Shown piece after piece: positions 13,309 to 24,696 of a stretch of 64,000 nt of DNA (position 1 is the first letter of the stretch; each line of letters starts with the position of its first letter). Source of the DNA: Paralvinella palmiformis (taxonomy: Eukaryota; Annelida; Polychaeta; Terebellida; Alvinellidae); assembly GCA_025642065.1 (NCBI GenBank), contig JAODUP010000581.1:1-64000 (forward strand). Reading direction: 5' to 3'. The position numbers and the translations under genes are program-made. The notes beneath the pieces are model-generated. The model was given only the letters and a program-made list of their open reading frames with translations. It was not told the DNA's origin and ran no database searches.

Positions 13309-13500
13309 ACGTAATAATTACGTTATTAAAACGTAATAATCAGGTTATTCTTACGTATTTATAAAAACGTCAAAATTACGTAAAAGTGTGGAGTTTTAGT
13401 TACGTCACCATAACGTATTTTAATAAGGTTACTGTAACGTAATGTCAACGTAATAACAACATATTAATAACGTAATAACAACGTAATATCAATGTCATTA
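13309..13500. repeat. cluster of ACGTAAT/ATTACGT motifs
   Basis: About a dozen copies of TAACGTAAT, TTACGTA and closely related words occur in both orientations within 190 bp, irregularly spaced. Such clusters of a short word in both orientations resemble the subterminal repeats of DNA transposons, but no element ends were identified. Confidence 0.7.
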
Positions 13501-13903
13501 TAACATAATAATAAAGAACACAATTCATCTGTTAGACTATTTATTTCAGTATTAATTTATATCATAATAGTAGCATAAATGTCCTGATGATAGATGGAAG
13601 CCACATGTACGAGAATAGTACTGGTTATTCTACATCTGAAAAGAAACAGAAAAACCTTTTATTTCAGTATTAATTTATATCATAATAGTATTATTATTAT
13701 TATTAATAACGTAATAACAATGTAATATCAATGTCATTATAACATAATAATAAAGAACACAATTCATCAGTTAGACTATTTATTTCAGTATTAATTTATA
13801 TCATAATAGTAGCATAAATGTCCTGATGATAGATGGAAGCCACATGTACGAGAATAGTACTGGTTATTCTACATCTGAAAAGAAACAGAAAAACCTTTTA
13901 TTT
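13462..13903. repeat. direct duplication of ~200 bp, offset 239 bp
   Basis: The segment beginning 'tattaataacgtaataacaa' at 13462 recurs at 13701 with only a few changes, running through 'acatgtacgagaatagtact' and ending in 'aaacagaaaaaccttttatt'. The spacer between the copies carries a partial third repeat of 'cagtattaatttatatcataatagt' and a (TTA)n run. The very low divergence implies a recent event. Confidence 0.9.
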
Positions 13904-13929
13904 ATACGCCAAAATAAGCATTTTATTGA

Positions 13930-15370
13930 GAAATCATGACCTCTGATAGCTCTGGATACTGACATTTCCAACAGCTTGGGATATTATGTTTGCATCTGCC
14001 ATACTAATGTCTTCAATATCACTGTTGCTTGGTCCTTAGCAATCTTTCCCAGACACTTCTCTATCAGGCAGAATGGCGCAAATGCATGCGCCTCCAGGAT
14101 GCTGAATGCATCTACTGTCATCTACTGTCACTGATGTGAGTCTAGTTTCCAGCTGACATGTTTTTGTTTGTGTCCATTGAGTCGATCTGCATATAGATCA
14201 ACCGAAACAATTTCAAACATGTTCTTGATTTGAGTTATCACCTGGTGTTTCAGTAGTCAACTGCTGCCATTCCTGAATTGGTAGTCTGCCTTAGCGTTCT
14301 GCACTCCCGCTGGCAAGTATTCGGCTGTAATTGTGATATTCCGGACTAAACAATAGTCTCCTATCTCTTGTCCACTTGTCAGCAGATTCTGAGACTATAG
14401 AGTTCCCATTTTGTTGATTTGTGCTTTAGTGACACAATTATCCACCCTGATTTGTACGTGAATGTCTGACTTTCCTTTGGTGAAGGCTTTCAGTACCAAA
14501 TATGTAGGAATCAGGTCCAGTGCATTGATATGATTCTGCCTCTCATCATCGTTGCCCTGTACCCGCTGGGTGTTAAATTGGTTGTATATAGCACCACGCT
14601 CGACCTTCAACGAATCAGGTGTTACTACTAGATCTTGACAAGAGTGCACTATATGGCCTACCTCATTCTAATGGTTTATGTAATGATTCCATCACATTGG
14701 TTCGTCCAAAAGTGCCCTGGTTAACTCTATTTTCGTGCCATAATTGTGGCTCCTTTCTAACAGTGCTTTTGTCCTCAACAGTTATAGTTGTCGAAATTGC
14801 AGCAGTGCTGGTAGCATTGCCAACAATGTTGACATCAATTTCCTTATGATCTTCAACGAGCATCGAGCTGAAGCATTTCACTCCTGTACCAGCTGTTGAC
14901 ATTTACATCGAATATTTTGAATCTTGTTCTCCGGCAAAGCCACAGATTTTATGGTTAAACCCAAATATTCTAGTTTTTGCTGTGTCACTAGTACCGACGA
15001 CCCCCCCCCCCGAGTTGATCACAACACTTAGATGCTGTATTATCTAAATGACTAAATTGGTGTCTACAATCAGATTTTATGTATTCTGATTGAGAATAAT
15101 CAGGTCATCCAAATAAATCAGGAGGCGAAGTCCTAGACTTCAACAAACTCCCATCGCTGGTTTTAGAATTCCTTGTAAATTTTAGGTGCTGATACTAACC
15201 CGAAAGGCATACTCAAAAATGGTACAGTCTGTTCTCTTTCTTTGAAATTACTTATCAATGCGTTCCTGGTGAGGAAACCAATATTATCTCTAAATACGGT
15301 TTATGAGATAAATTCGATGAACTGTTGACTTTGGTTTATATCTACATAAACACTGAGATCTTGTTTGTTT
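13930..15370 (-). pseudogene. DIRS-like retrotransposon relic (RT and RNase H)
   Basis: Minus-strand frames give, in order, 'MPFGLVSAPKIY' (near 15210), 'LRLLIYLDDLIIL' with the catalytic YLDD (near 15110), 'ALPENKIQNIRCKCQQL' (near 14910), 'HVQIRVDNCVTKAQINKMG' (near 14410-14470, the RNase H core of DIRS-type elements) and 'AHAFAPFCLIEKCLGKIAKD' (near 14030-14095). These are the landmarks of the RT-RNase H polyprotein of tyrosine-recombinase (DIRS/Ngaro-like) retrotransposons. Multiple stops and frameshifts show it is dead. No tyrosine recombinase was identified. Confidence 0.8.
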
Positions 15371-15659
15371 TTTTCGTATCAACTTATAGCGGATGTAACA
15401 ATTATTTACGCCCCATGTTTTCAACAAAATAAATCATATCAAGGCGAATGGAAAATATTCCAATGTGCAGCACTTATACAATATTTAAAATCATAATACA
15501 GTAAAATATCTGTCCTTTAAAGCCAATTGTAAAAGTGCTGGATTTTATGAAATATGATATTCGTTTGTTGGAATTTAGAATATGAGCAAATAGTATATAA
15601 TACAAGTTGTAAAGTCATGGCCGGTTGTCGAATTAATTTATGTTATGAAGAATTAGTGA

Positions 15660-15800
15660 TCGCCCGTACGTGCCGCTTAACGGTTTGTGGCCGACCAATT
15701 GTGAGGTCAAATGGGTGTGAAATCATAGATCTCCGATGTATTGATGTGCGAAGGAAGTTGGTGGTCACCCGTTCCGTGCCGCTTGAGGATTTCTAGCCAG
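15660..15800 (+). repeat. degenerate direct repeat (~107 bp period)
   Basis: 'gtacgtgccgcttaacggttt' near 15666 and 'ttccgtgccgcttgaggattt' near 15773 head two related blocks. They lie just upstream of the duplicated promoter-like modules, and the whole 15.6-16.4 kb stretch is noticeably more GC-rich than its surroundings. It may be the 5' end or LTR of a retroelement. Confidence 0.45.
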
Positions 15801-15925
15801 CCGGTTGTTGGGATCGCACGGGTGTAGACGTCGTAGCCGCGGGGTTTGGTTGGGTTTGTGCTCTATTGATGTTTGCGTGGTGTGGGTTGAGTGTGTGAAA
15901 GCTTTGTTAGTGAATGTTTGTAATG

Positions 15926-16170
15926 GTACAGCCAAGTCAGCGGAGATTGGATCAAGGGACATGCGAGTCTCCACTGGACAACACACTGATTGTGCTGGGG
16001 GGGGTACCCTTTATATACCTGTTTGAATGTGTGAGAGGAGTTGTAGTGGAGGATTGTTCTCGATTCAGCCAAGTCAGCGCTGATTGGACTAGGTGACTAT
16101 GCGGGGTCTACCGGACAAAAAACGCTGACGATGCTGAGAGGACAATTCCCTATAAATATCTGGATTTTTG
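15926..16170 (+). promoter_or_regulatory. two tandem CCAAT+TATA promoter-like modules
   Basis: Two related units each start with 'cagccaagtcagcg' followed by GATTGG (an inverted CCAAT box; near 15944 and 16080). About 65-75 bp later each has a TATA box: 'tttatata' near 16009 and 'ctataaatat' near 16151. Unit spacing is about 137-148 bp. A GC-rich transcribed-looking stretch and an AATAAA follow within 130 bp. The layout resembles the monomeric promoters of retroelement 5' regions or an LTR; no coding partner was identified. Confidence 0.5.
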
Positions 16171-16399
16171 TAGATTTTTGAAAGAGGAGAGTGGGAGAGT
16201 AGTAGTGGGAGTGGTGGTTCTGGGGTGTATAGTTTTTGTACAGTTTTGAGTAGAGGAATAAAATAGATTCGAGACCACATGAGTTTGGAGTTTTGAAAGA
16301 GAGAACTTAGCTAAGGCCGAGATCCGGGACGGACGGACGGCTGCGTCCCGGATCGCGGTACTTTTCAAAGTGAAACTATATGATGGACGTTTATGCGGA

Positions 16400-16950
16400 G
16401 GTTCCCTTTATGTAAGTCGGATGACTTCTGGTGTTGTAATGCGTGTATAAACATAAAACATGTTTATGGTGGTTTAGATTATTAATATGGCGTCGATGCC
16501 CGAGTGCATGGACTTTCCAAATATGGCTTCCGGTGTTTCCAGCTAAAAGTGCTGAAATACAGTGACCCAGAAACAAGCAGCCGGAAAATAGGTAACCTTT
16601 GTCAGGTTTACAGACACCTAAGTCACAGATGCTGTAATATATTCACGCCATATTCAAAACCGGTTATACATTCACAGGACACATACACCAGAATATATGG
16701 CCCGATTTCTTAGTCGAACCCAGGGTAACCTTTCTGTATAACATAGTCCTCCGAGCCAGGTCAAGGTCACATGTGATCATTTGTATTAGTAACATTTATT
16801 GAATACGGCTGTAAGTATTTATAAGGTGAATACATTCGAGCTATGCACTTCCACGAGACTAAATCTCTGCTGTCATAAACCACCTGATTAAAAGGGCATA
16901 AAATAATCTTGTGACAAACTTGTATTATTTCTTGTTCGTTTCAACTTAAG

Positions 16951-17008
<58 letters not shown>

Positions 17009-18290
17009 ATTCACGCTATCAAACGTAAAATTTGCAACCAAGTCATGAAAATAAATGTTTGTGTATTCGGGGTCTCCCATTAATGCCCAAGTGCGTTCGT
17101 AATACTTGTTGTAGGATTAATACTGTAGATCAGCAAATGTTGACGATCGTATTAACTTGGCGAATGGCAAACAATAGCCAATTTAAAAGGACGCCAACAT
17201 TTTCCGTTTTACAGTATAACACACAATCATAAATCTCGTCGAACCATTGACCTGAAAGAAAACTAGACCGAGCAGTCAGCGATGTTTTATTGGGCCGCCA
17301 TAACTAAACAGCGCTGACTTCCGGTAGTGCATTATAATTTTGTGTGTGCAGATAATCAGTATTATTCACGCCCTAGTATATGCCATGAAATATGTAAATT
17401 TCATTTTATGTAAGTCCGTAGATCTAGTTTAGTTGGGATCAAACGCCAGAGACAAAAGGAGGGTTGTCGAATAGGCTAAATATAATAATAGTTAAGCATA
17501 ATTTCCCGCCAAACAAATAACGCTTTAACAGCTATTTTAAATGTGTTCCTTATACTTACCGATGAATACGTATTCCTTGTGTATTAATTTTACTCCCACA
17601 GCTTGTGCAACCAACGACACAACAATAATTAAACATGTTTATAAACCCGATTTTGCAGTCTGCGTTCTTTTTTTCCACGACCGGAAGTTGGGACCTGTTT
17701 GCCATCAAATCGACGACCGTGTTCGGTCTAGTTTTTTTTCAGGTCAATGCGTCGAACCAAGAATACGCCAAATTAAAATGCCGCCATCTTGTCCAGATTA
17801 TGAAATTCGCCAACTTAATACGTCGCCCTCATTTTTCCGATTTACAGTATATTGATTTCTTTGTTTAAATGGATGGCGTATCACTGTACCACCTTCACCG
17901 TGTTAGGTCTTAATGGGCTTGATGTACCCTGGCAGTATTTGACACCATCATACTGACAACCAGTAGAGCAACTTCCCTTATATCCACTCATTTTTCATTA
18001 ATACATAGTGATCTCACACTCCGGCAATCTGTTCTACCAAGTGATGGTTGCGACACGAAATGCATATCTGTTACATGACTTGAGCTGAGACACACGTGTC
18101 TACAATATTATCTGACCGATGTTCTGTATGCCTTTTTAATGAACATGAGTTAACATAGTTATTCGACTGCCATATTACTGATAGCTGTATAGGTTGTTAG
18201 CAAAATCTAGTCTATGAAGAATTGAAGTGTTATGATCCTATTTGCTATATATGCTAGCTGCCCCATTGTAACAAATGTTCCTTGTGTCAA
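16400..18290. other. no gene seen; contains (AT)n at ~16953-17004
   Basis: Short frames only. The piece 'acttaatacgtcgccctcat' near 17813 loosely echoes a stretch near 17190, suggesting an old diverged repeat. No splice-consistent exon or RNA gene was found. Confidence 0.5.
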
Positions 18291-18299
18291 GAATGAATT

Positions 18300-18745
18300 T
18301 AGACGTTGAATGTTCATAAGATGGTAGTAGGCAGCTCGGTATACTAATGCGACTTAATTGTTCCAACATATTAATACATTTGTCAAACATTACCCCTCAA
18401 AACGTGTAATGACATGTTAAGGGTAATGGAAGATTCACGTAAGTATAATCCTGGTTTATTAGGAATGGAAAATAATGGGCTAAACTCCCAAAAAGGTAAC
18501 ATTTTTGTTATTAACACTGAATGTAGAACATTTTGACTTTTTCCATAGGCGATATTTAACACCATATCGCTATGCATTGAACACAAAAGGGCATGTGTAC
18601 ATTGATAAAACCAAAGATCAATAACTGAACCCTGTGGTACACCAGATGACAATAATTGAACATCAGATAAAATATCATGAACAGACACTCTCTGGGAGCA
18701 TTGTTTCAAATAAGACTTAAACCATTCAAGTACTTTATCTGATAA
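18300..18745 (-). pseudogene. L2-like LINE RT fragment, internally deleted
   Basis: Minus-strand translation gives 'KVLEWFKSYLKQCSQRVSVH' and 'SSGVPQGSV', followed by sequence corresponding to the region past YADD. It is closely related to the LINE at 55.5-57.2 kb ('KVLEWFRSYLAQRSQRVSVH'). The segment carrying YADD and the downstream block is deleted. Upstream on the minus strand it abuts a (CA)n-(TA)n microsatellite (18750-18836). Confidence 0.8.
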
Positions 18746-18749
18746 AATA

Positions 18750-18768
18750 GACACACACACACACACAT

Positions 18769-18836
<68 letters not shown>
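18750..18836. repeat. (CA)n-(TA)n compound microsatellite
   Basis: ACACAC followed by ATATAT, the compound arrangement seen repeatedly in this window (also near 20034, 23031 and 57938). Confidence 0.97.
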
Positions 18837-18838
<2 letters not shown>

Positions 18839-18839
18839 C

Positions 18840-20033
18840 TATATGTAAACTAAATCACATGTTCATCAAATAGTTTTTGAGATTTGTCACCGTTTAGGAA
18901 ATGGAGTCAAACGCCCTCTCAAAGCCGGCACGTTCGCACAATAATCTGACATGAAACCAGCCATAAGCCGATATTGTGCAAAATGATTCTTTTGTACTCT
19001 GAGTTCTTTTTGCTTTTGTATTTTTCACCCTTATGCACTATAACCTGAGTAAACAATAAACACAAATACGGATTTATTGACAGGAAGTTCGCCAAAACAA
19101 TTACGTCATTTGAGAATTCCCGGACCCGGAGAGGAGACGTGAACCAAAATTGAAACCTAGTTAAAATAACTAGATCAACAAGAAAAAGACTTGAACCTCG
19201 TTTTTTAATTCATAAGTAAAATTCGATGAAGTTCATAATAAATACCAAGACAATACAAAAGGATTTAATTATTGCTGACAGCCTTTGCAATGAGTGTTAA
19301 AACACATTAATTGCTTAGAGGGACAATATTTCAGCCTTAAGCTGCTTTTTCAGCATAGATTGAGAAATTAAAGAATATGTGGTACATTAACTCCATTTAT
19401 TCCATATTTTATTTGAAAATAGTCTTCACTTGCTTGATTGCAAATACTGATTTTGAGATGTTTTACTTATGTGATTTATACGTTGTTTCCATGTAAGTGA
19501 TTCATCAAGTATAACATCAAGTATAACACCTTTGTGCTTTCCTTTTTAATTCCTATGCCATTTCTCTCGAATGGTATTCCATAGGTTATTGGTCCTATAG
19601 CATTTATAATTTAGGAGAAAATCAAACAATCTTTAATTAGTAGGACTTTTCTCAAATTAGATTATATTAGTTATATAATACAAATCCATCAATTCTTTTT
19701 AAATCGTGGAAAAATTATTTTATTTCGGATTAGTAACATCTATAAAACTAGGTCATAGAGAAAGAACAGTATGACTTTTAGAAATAAATGTTCAACTTCT
19801 AACAAATGACAGAATAAATAGACAAGATAAAAGATCATTTGAATACCCAATTATTAACGGCTTTATTCTTTATTGGCTTAAAATGGCATTTGATCAAAGT
19901 AATGTATGTGGGGAGTGAGAGCATTGGGCGAATACTTAAATACAATATTAAAACACATACCATTGTTTGAGATTTAATAACATAGCATATCATCACATAA
20001 AAAATAATTTACGTATATATTACTTTTGAAAAC

Positions 20034-20122
<89 letters not shown>

Positions 20123-20525
20123 AATATTCAAACAATTTTCTGCTCTACTTTATATTATCGTAATATTAACACATATATAGGCCACCTACATAAAACTGAT
20201 GAGTTGATGTTTAAAGATAATTAAAGCTGGCGAATGTCTACATTATTGACCGATTTGTCAAGTATTTTGAGAAATAGGTCAAAGGCGTCTTTATTGTGTA
20301 TCACTTTGAACATGGAAGACAAGCTTAAACTTGTAAATCTAAAAATAGCTCGCCAATTTTATTATTCTGGTCAAATAGTGTGTGTGTGTGTGTTTGTGTA
20401 TGCGCGTGTGTGTGTGTTCGGACATTATCTACATGTATTTCCAAGTGATAATGCGGTTTATGTGAGTTGAAGCTTGTCAACTTTGATTGTTTACTAATAA
20501 GGCTTCAGTGTTAACTAAGTCGAAT
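18840..20525. other. no gene seen; (CA)n-(TA)n-(GA)n at 20034-20120
   Basis: AT-rich DNA with several short frames and a GT-rich stretch at 20378-20416. No domain, splice pair or repeat boundary could be supported. Confidence 0.5.
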
Positions 20526-20529
20526 AATC

Positions 20530-20535
20530 TTTATT
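20530..20535 (-). terminator. candidate polyadenylation signal of the thioredoxin-fold gene
   Basis: AATAAA on the minus strand, about 160 bp after the TGA at 20697. Confidence 0.45.
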
Positions 20536-20618
20536 ACTAGAGTAAGCTGACTACTTATTGTTTGGTATATTTACAGCTAATAATATACTTTTCTCTCGCC
20601 CCCCCTCTCTCTCTGAGT

Positions 20619-20648
20619 ATTTGTTTGTTTGTTAACAAACAAACAAAT
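20619..20648. repeat. perfect 30-bp palindrome
   Basis: TTTGTTTG repeats pair exactly with CAAACAAA across a central GTTAAC, giving a 15-bp arm without a loop. It lies ~50 bp past the stop codon of the thioredoxin-fold gene, so it would be in that gene's 3' UTR. Confidence 0.85.
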
Positions 20649-20696
20649 TTGAACCCGTTTTACTCAGATATATATCTAAAAAAGACGCGTCGTTAT

Positions 20697-20884
20697 TCAA
20701 TTCAGCAGCCGATCGAGTAAATTAGAGAACTCCTCATACATTAAGGCATGGCTAATCCCTAAATCTACGCCATTGACAAAGTACCACGGTGTACCGGAAA
20801 CACCCCCTGAAAATATGAACCCATTACAAATAATCACATAAACGTTTGGTGGCAGCGCAGTATGTAATGTAAACACAGACACAC

Positions 20885-20920
<36 letters not shown>

Positions 20921-22024
20921 TCAGAGACAGCTTAAATAAAACCTTCCGTAATTACAGGTTGGCTAAATGGTACTTAAATTTCTTTAATTCGTTCGAATAT
21001 AACAGATCATTGGTATACCTACTTTGTGCGCCATACTTCCATGCATAAACAGCGGGATTTCTATAGAAGTCGACGTATCGAACGAACTGCGCACTGCTCA
21101 GCCGATTTCCTGGTATACCACGAACGTACTCGGCCAAAAAACTGGAAATAAATATATGCGTGTTTACGTCTGGAGCTGCACCTTACTGTATAAACGTGTG
21201 TATAAGACGAATAATTCCTACTCGTCTTATACACGAGTCAGTCGGAAAAAACTGTCGTGGCTGGTGAGCGATAATAGGTATAATTTGTTTTTATCTTTCA
21301 TTTTAATCTACTGGTGTTTCTACTAAACAGATCAGTTTAATTCGTTTAATTGTTGCATTCGATGTTTTAAAAACATAAAGCTGTGAGTACCCGCAATAAT
21401 TAACAATTTCAGCTTGATTAGCTGCTTTCATAGTAAGTATTGTGTATAAATAACGCTGATATCTTTGGCCGTGAAATCAGTTCTACATACACATATCCCT
21501 ACCACTAGTTTGATGTTTTTGATAATTTCAACATGCCAGGTCAAAAAGAAAACGCAATTTTTGTGAAAATAACACCTTTTAAAGTTATAAATTCTGCCTC
21601 ATCTTATATTCAAATTGACTGCTTTCCCGCGATATTGACTGATATAATGAACACGTCTTATATACGAGATCGACTTATACACCAGTGTCAATATACGGTA
21701 TACGGCGTGAAGAAATACATATTTTAACCATATCTGGTAGTTTTAGCTGACCTTTTTATCTCGACGGTGGTTCTTGTCTCCGTAGAGGGAGATCGAAACA
21801 GATCCGATCGTTCTAGAACCCATTCCATGTAATTAAAAGCCCATGTGTCGTTCATCAGGTCTTGTACCAAGTAAAATCCCTGTAAGTAGAAAGGGGAAGT
21901 CAAAATCGGATTAATAAATTTCGTAGATGGATGGATGGAAGGATGGATATTACCTAACGACACAATAAATTTCGTAAGCTGTGTGTGTGTGTGCGCGCGC
22001 GCGCGCACGTGTGTGTGTTTATAA

Positions 22025-22063
<39 letters not shown>

Positions 22064-22240
22064 GTTTGATATTTTACGGCCACTTTTGTGCACATGGTAA
22101 GCTAAATGGGCCGAGTGATCTCTAAAGGTAATGAAGCGAAGTCAAAGATGAAACACCTTTCAGATGTGCCCACGCCGAGATTCGAACTCAGGTGGTAGTG
22201 ATCTGTGATTCAATGCGCTACCAGCAAGACCACGAAGGCG

Positions 22241-22291
<51 letters not shown>

Positions 22292-22636
22292 ATGACGACG
22301 ACCTATATACACACAGCCTACAGCTAAAAAATAATATAACACTAGTATACAATCAATAACCTGGGCAGCAAGATGGGCATGTTGATGATACGGCAATGGA
22401 TACTGGTGGACGACCAAATCCACTTGATCTTCGCCATATGTCTCCGCTATCCTCTTCGCCTCCGGCCAGACGGCACCACTATCCGGACAGAGTAAGTCGA
22501 TGAACAACTCCAGTTTGACCTGAGCCCGAATTGAATCGGCCCGGTAACGAGTTCCAGGCTGCCATTTCTGAATCGGGATCACGGCGCCGAGGATCGGCGT
22601 GGAGAGAAGGACGAACGTCAGAATGTTTACATCCAT
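20697..22636 (-). CDS. secreted DsbA-like thioredoxin-fold protein, four exons
   Basis: Exons on the minus strand: 22636-22361, 21879-21752, 21141-21023 and 20806-20697 (TGA). Each junction has GT/AG and the phases (0, 2, 1) close to give 210 aa. Residues ~1-20 are a signal peptide (MDVNILTFVLLSTPILGAVI); I chose this Met rather than one 14 codons upstream because the signal peptide starts there. 'LELFIDLLCPDSGAVWPEAK' (~42-61) is the first strand plus active-site helix of a thioredoxin fold, with CPDS in place of CPxC. 'YPLPYH' and the exon-4 'RGVSGTPWYFVNGV' (the cis-Pro loop) complete the DsbA-like layout. The helical insert is split over exons 2-3. A single active-site Cys argues against a classical dithiol oxidase. 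Its substrate is unknown; it is probably lumenal or secreted. An AATAAA lies at 20530-20535 on the minus strand. Confidence 0.82.
21198..21234. repeat. 13-bp-arm hairpin in intron 2 of the thioredoxin-fold gene
   Basis: 'gtgtataagacga' at 21198-21210 pairs perfectly with 'tcgtcttatacac' at 21222-21234 over an 11-nt loop. Related words recur near 21655-21685. Confidence 0.75.
22067..22242 (-). mobile_element. SINE-A, full length, inside a (TA)n tract
   Basis: On the minus strand: 'ggcgccttcgtggtcttgct' head with A box, B box 'gagttcgaatctcgg', a central 'tttcatctttgacttcgctt' and a tail ending in 'gtgcacaaaagtggccgtaaaa'. It is the most complete copy here, about 176 bp. Long AT dinucleotide tracts touch both ends (22031-22060 and 22243-22288), and the whole lies in intron 1 of the thioredoxin-fold gene. 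Confidence 0.9.
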
Positions 22637-23033
22637 CCGTCGGGTCGATCGTCCTCTGATGGCCTGAGAACTGGTCACCGACGGAGAAGAGATAGTTCTC
22701 TATCGGAGACTTCAATGTCGTTTACTTATCCGTTCTTATCAGCGAGGAGGGGGGGGGGGAGGACGGTTGTTTGTGTCTCCGTTTCTTCGTATCGGTGGAC
22801 TGTGCCATGATGATCGCGGTATTATCGTCTCTCTACACGCGTTTGGTGGCTGCCGATTAAAGTTTACTTGCCGAGAGTTTCATATACTTACCGGTGTGCT
22901 ACTTTGACAAAAAGATACCGTAATATAATCTTTGGCGTTGTTCCGAATAATCTCGCTCATCGTTAGAAATGGCCGTACAACGTATTTGACCTAATTAATT
23001 GGCTTCATTCTTAGGACATGTAGACACACATCG

Positions 23034-23067
<34 letters not shown>

Positions 23068-23189
23068 AATAGAGAGAGAGAGAGAGAGAGAGAGATCAAC
23101 GTAACCACAAATAATACTGGTCTTTTTTAACTTATTTTGTTCCATAATTCTATCCTAACGTGTTTTTCTCTCACGTGTATTTAATTTAT

Positions 23190-23385
23190 CATGTAAATAT
23201 TTCAATGGCTTCAGTCCTATTTAAATCCGCTCTTCCATGGAGTGTCTGTTCACGGTATTTTGTTCATTGTCCTATGTTTGTCACCTGGTGTTCCGCAAGG
23301 TTCAGTTCTTGGCCCTTTCGTTTTCATTAATGTACACGCACCCTTTTGAGCTTTATTAAACAGCGATATGGTGTTGAATGTTATG
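23190..23385 (+). pseudogene. L2-like LINE RT fragment
   Basis: Plus-strand translation shows 'GVSVHG', then 'LSPGVPQGSVLGPFVF' and a broken continuation. This is the same RT block as in the elements at 18.4 and 56.5 kb. Only about 190 bp survive. Confidence 0.75.
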
Positions 23386-23449
23386 TGTGATTCGGGGAGT
23401 TCGTGAAATCACATATGTTACATTTATATATATATATATATATATATTA

Positions 23450-24660
23450 AGCATGCTCTACTCATACAGCTAACGCGAGGATATATTTTTCGGTCACTGG
23501 TTTCCGAAATAATCATTAGCAATATAATAACACGTACACACGCCTCCATGACAGCCTGCCAAAGATTGGGTACCATCCTTTCTGTGGGCAGCTATGGATC
23601 AGATCCAGAAATTGTCCGTTTGTGGTTACAACTAGGATCGAAGATACTATGTAATCTGACCGACAATGGTTCGCCTATCTGAGTAGGCCTGAAGCGATTA
23701 TTAGTCTGATAAATTCGATCACGACAACAATATAAATACATTCCGAATAAAAGAATGGGCCAAGATATCTCCTGCCTATTGTCTAAGTGACTCCGCCCAT
23801 CGTTACTGATACGAACACTGCGACATACGGCGAGTACCGTTAGTCAATAGAAAACTCGAGTTGATGTAGGAGTTTGGAAGGCGTTACAACGGATTATCAT
23901 CTGCCGTTGTCTTCTGTGATATGAAAACAAATCAGGGTGGGCTGGGCACGAGCACGTGCGAGCAGAAGACGACAGCTGCTTTGCCTTCGATAGTATAAGG
24001 AAAATGCCGCAGATATAATTTGTATTCGGATACTTACCTGGCTGTTCGCAGATCAGTGATTGGAGCGCACATTTCTGACTACAACGGTATTGGAGGATAC
24101 GTCATCAGTCGCCCAGTGCAGTGTAAGAAACAAATTAACGACCTGGACGCTTGTGAGTTTTTCAGTTACTGTACTCGGATTCCAATGTGTTCTTTCATCC
24201 ATAGCAATGTGCCACAGGTATATGGCTTTAAAAAATGGCTGCTCTGTATGTGTTCTTGACGAAATTAGGTTTTTTAAATTTATTTTTACCTACTTCATAT
24301 CAGTTTGCTATATGACTTTGGTTTCAGTGTATCCTATATACGTTTTTCTTATTAAGATTTAATTTGTGTTTAAAATGTATACGCGCGAATTATAAAAATG
24401 GATGTTTCAATTATCCAGATCAATTGGGCAGGAGACCCTGTCGATTTTTCTGGTTCAAAACATATATTACCAATAACCAAATACATTGGCTCAAATTCGC
24501 AAATGAGTATTTATATAATGTTCTCTATGAACTAATTAAGAATTCTTCAAAAAAACAAAACGGTGCAGCTTACTTCAGTAACAAGTCGACTAATACAGTG
24601 TATGCATGCTTGTTTGTGTACACAAACAACACACATGCACAGTTCACTCCGCCTTAGACA
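23450..24660. other. no supported gene
   Basis: Mixed-composition DNA with a 79-codon plus frame at 24020-24259. A possible exon within it (about 24052-24151) has AG and GTGAGT borders, but no partner exon or family was recognised. Confidence 0.4.
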
Positions 24661-24690
24661 CAACTCCAAACACTCAGGAACAGTTGACAA

Positions 24691-24696
24691 TTTATT
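24691..24696 (-). terminator. RBBP6: candidate polyadenylation signal of RBBP6
   Basis: AATAAA on the minus strand about 660 bp beyond the RBBP6 stop codon. The stretch 24697-25352 would be its 3' UTR. No other frame of interest lies in it. Confidence 0.45.

Noticed and set aside
18383..18796. 137-codon minus frame as a gene
   Set aside because: Its start is a (CA)n tract and the rest is a deleted LINE RT fragment.
20234..20470. 78-codon plus frame
   Set aside because: It runs through a GT-rich simple tract and shows no family resemblance or splice context.
22160..22678. 172-codon minus frame as one exon
   Set aside because: Only the first part (to 22361) is thioredoxin-fold coding; the rest reads into intron, a (TA)n tract and a SINE.
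24020..24259. 79-codon plus frame and possible exon 24052-24151
   Set aside because: Borders AG and GTGAGT exist, but no pyrimidine tract, partner exon or family could be found.
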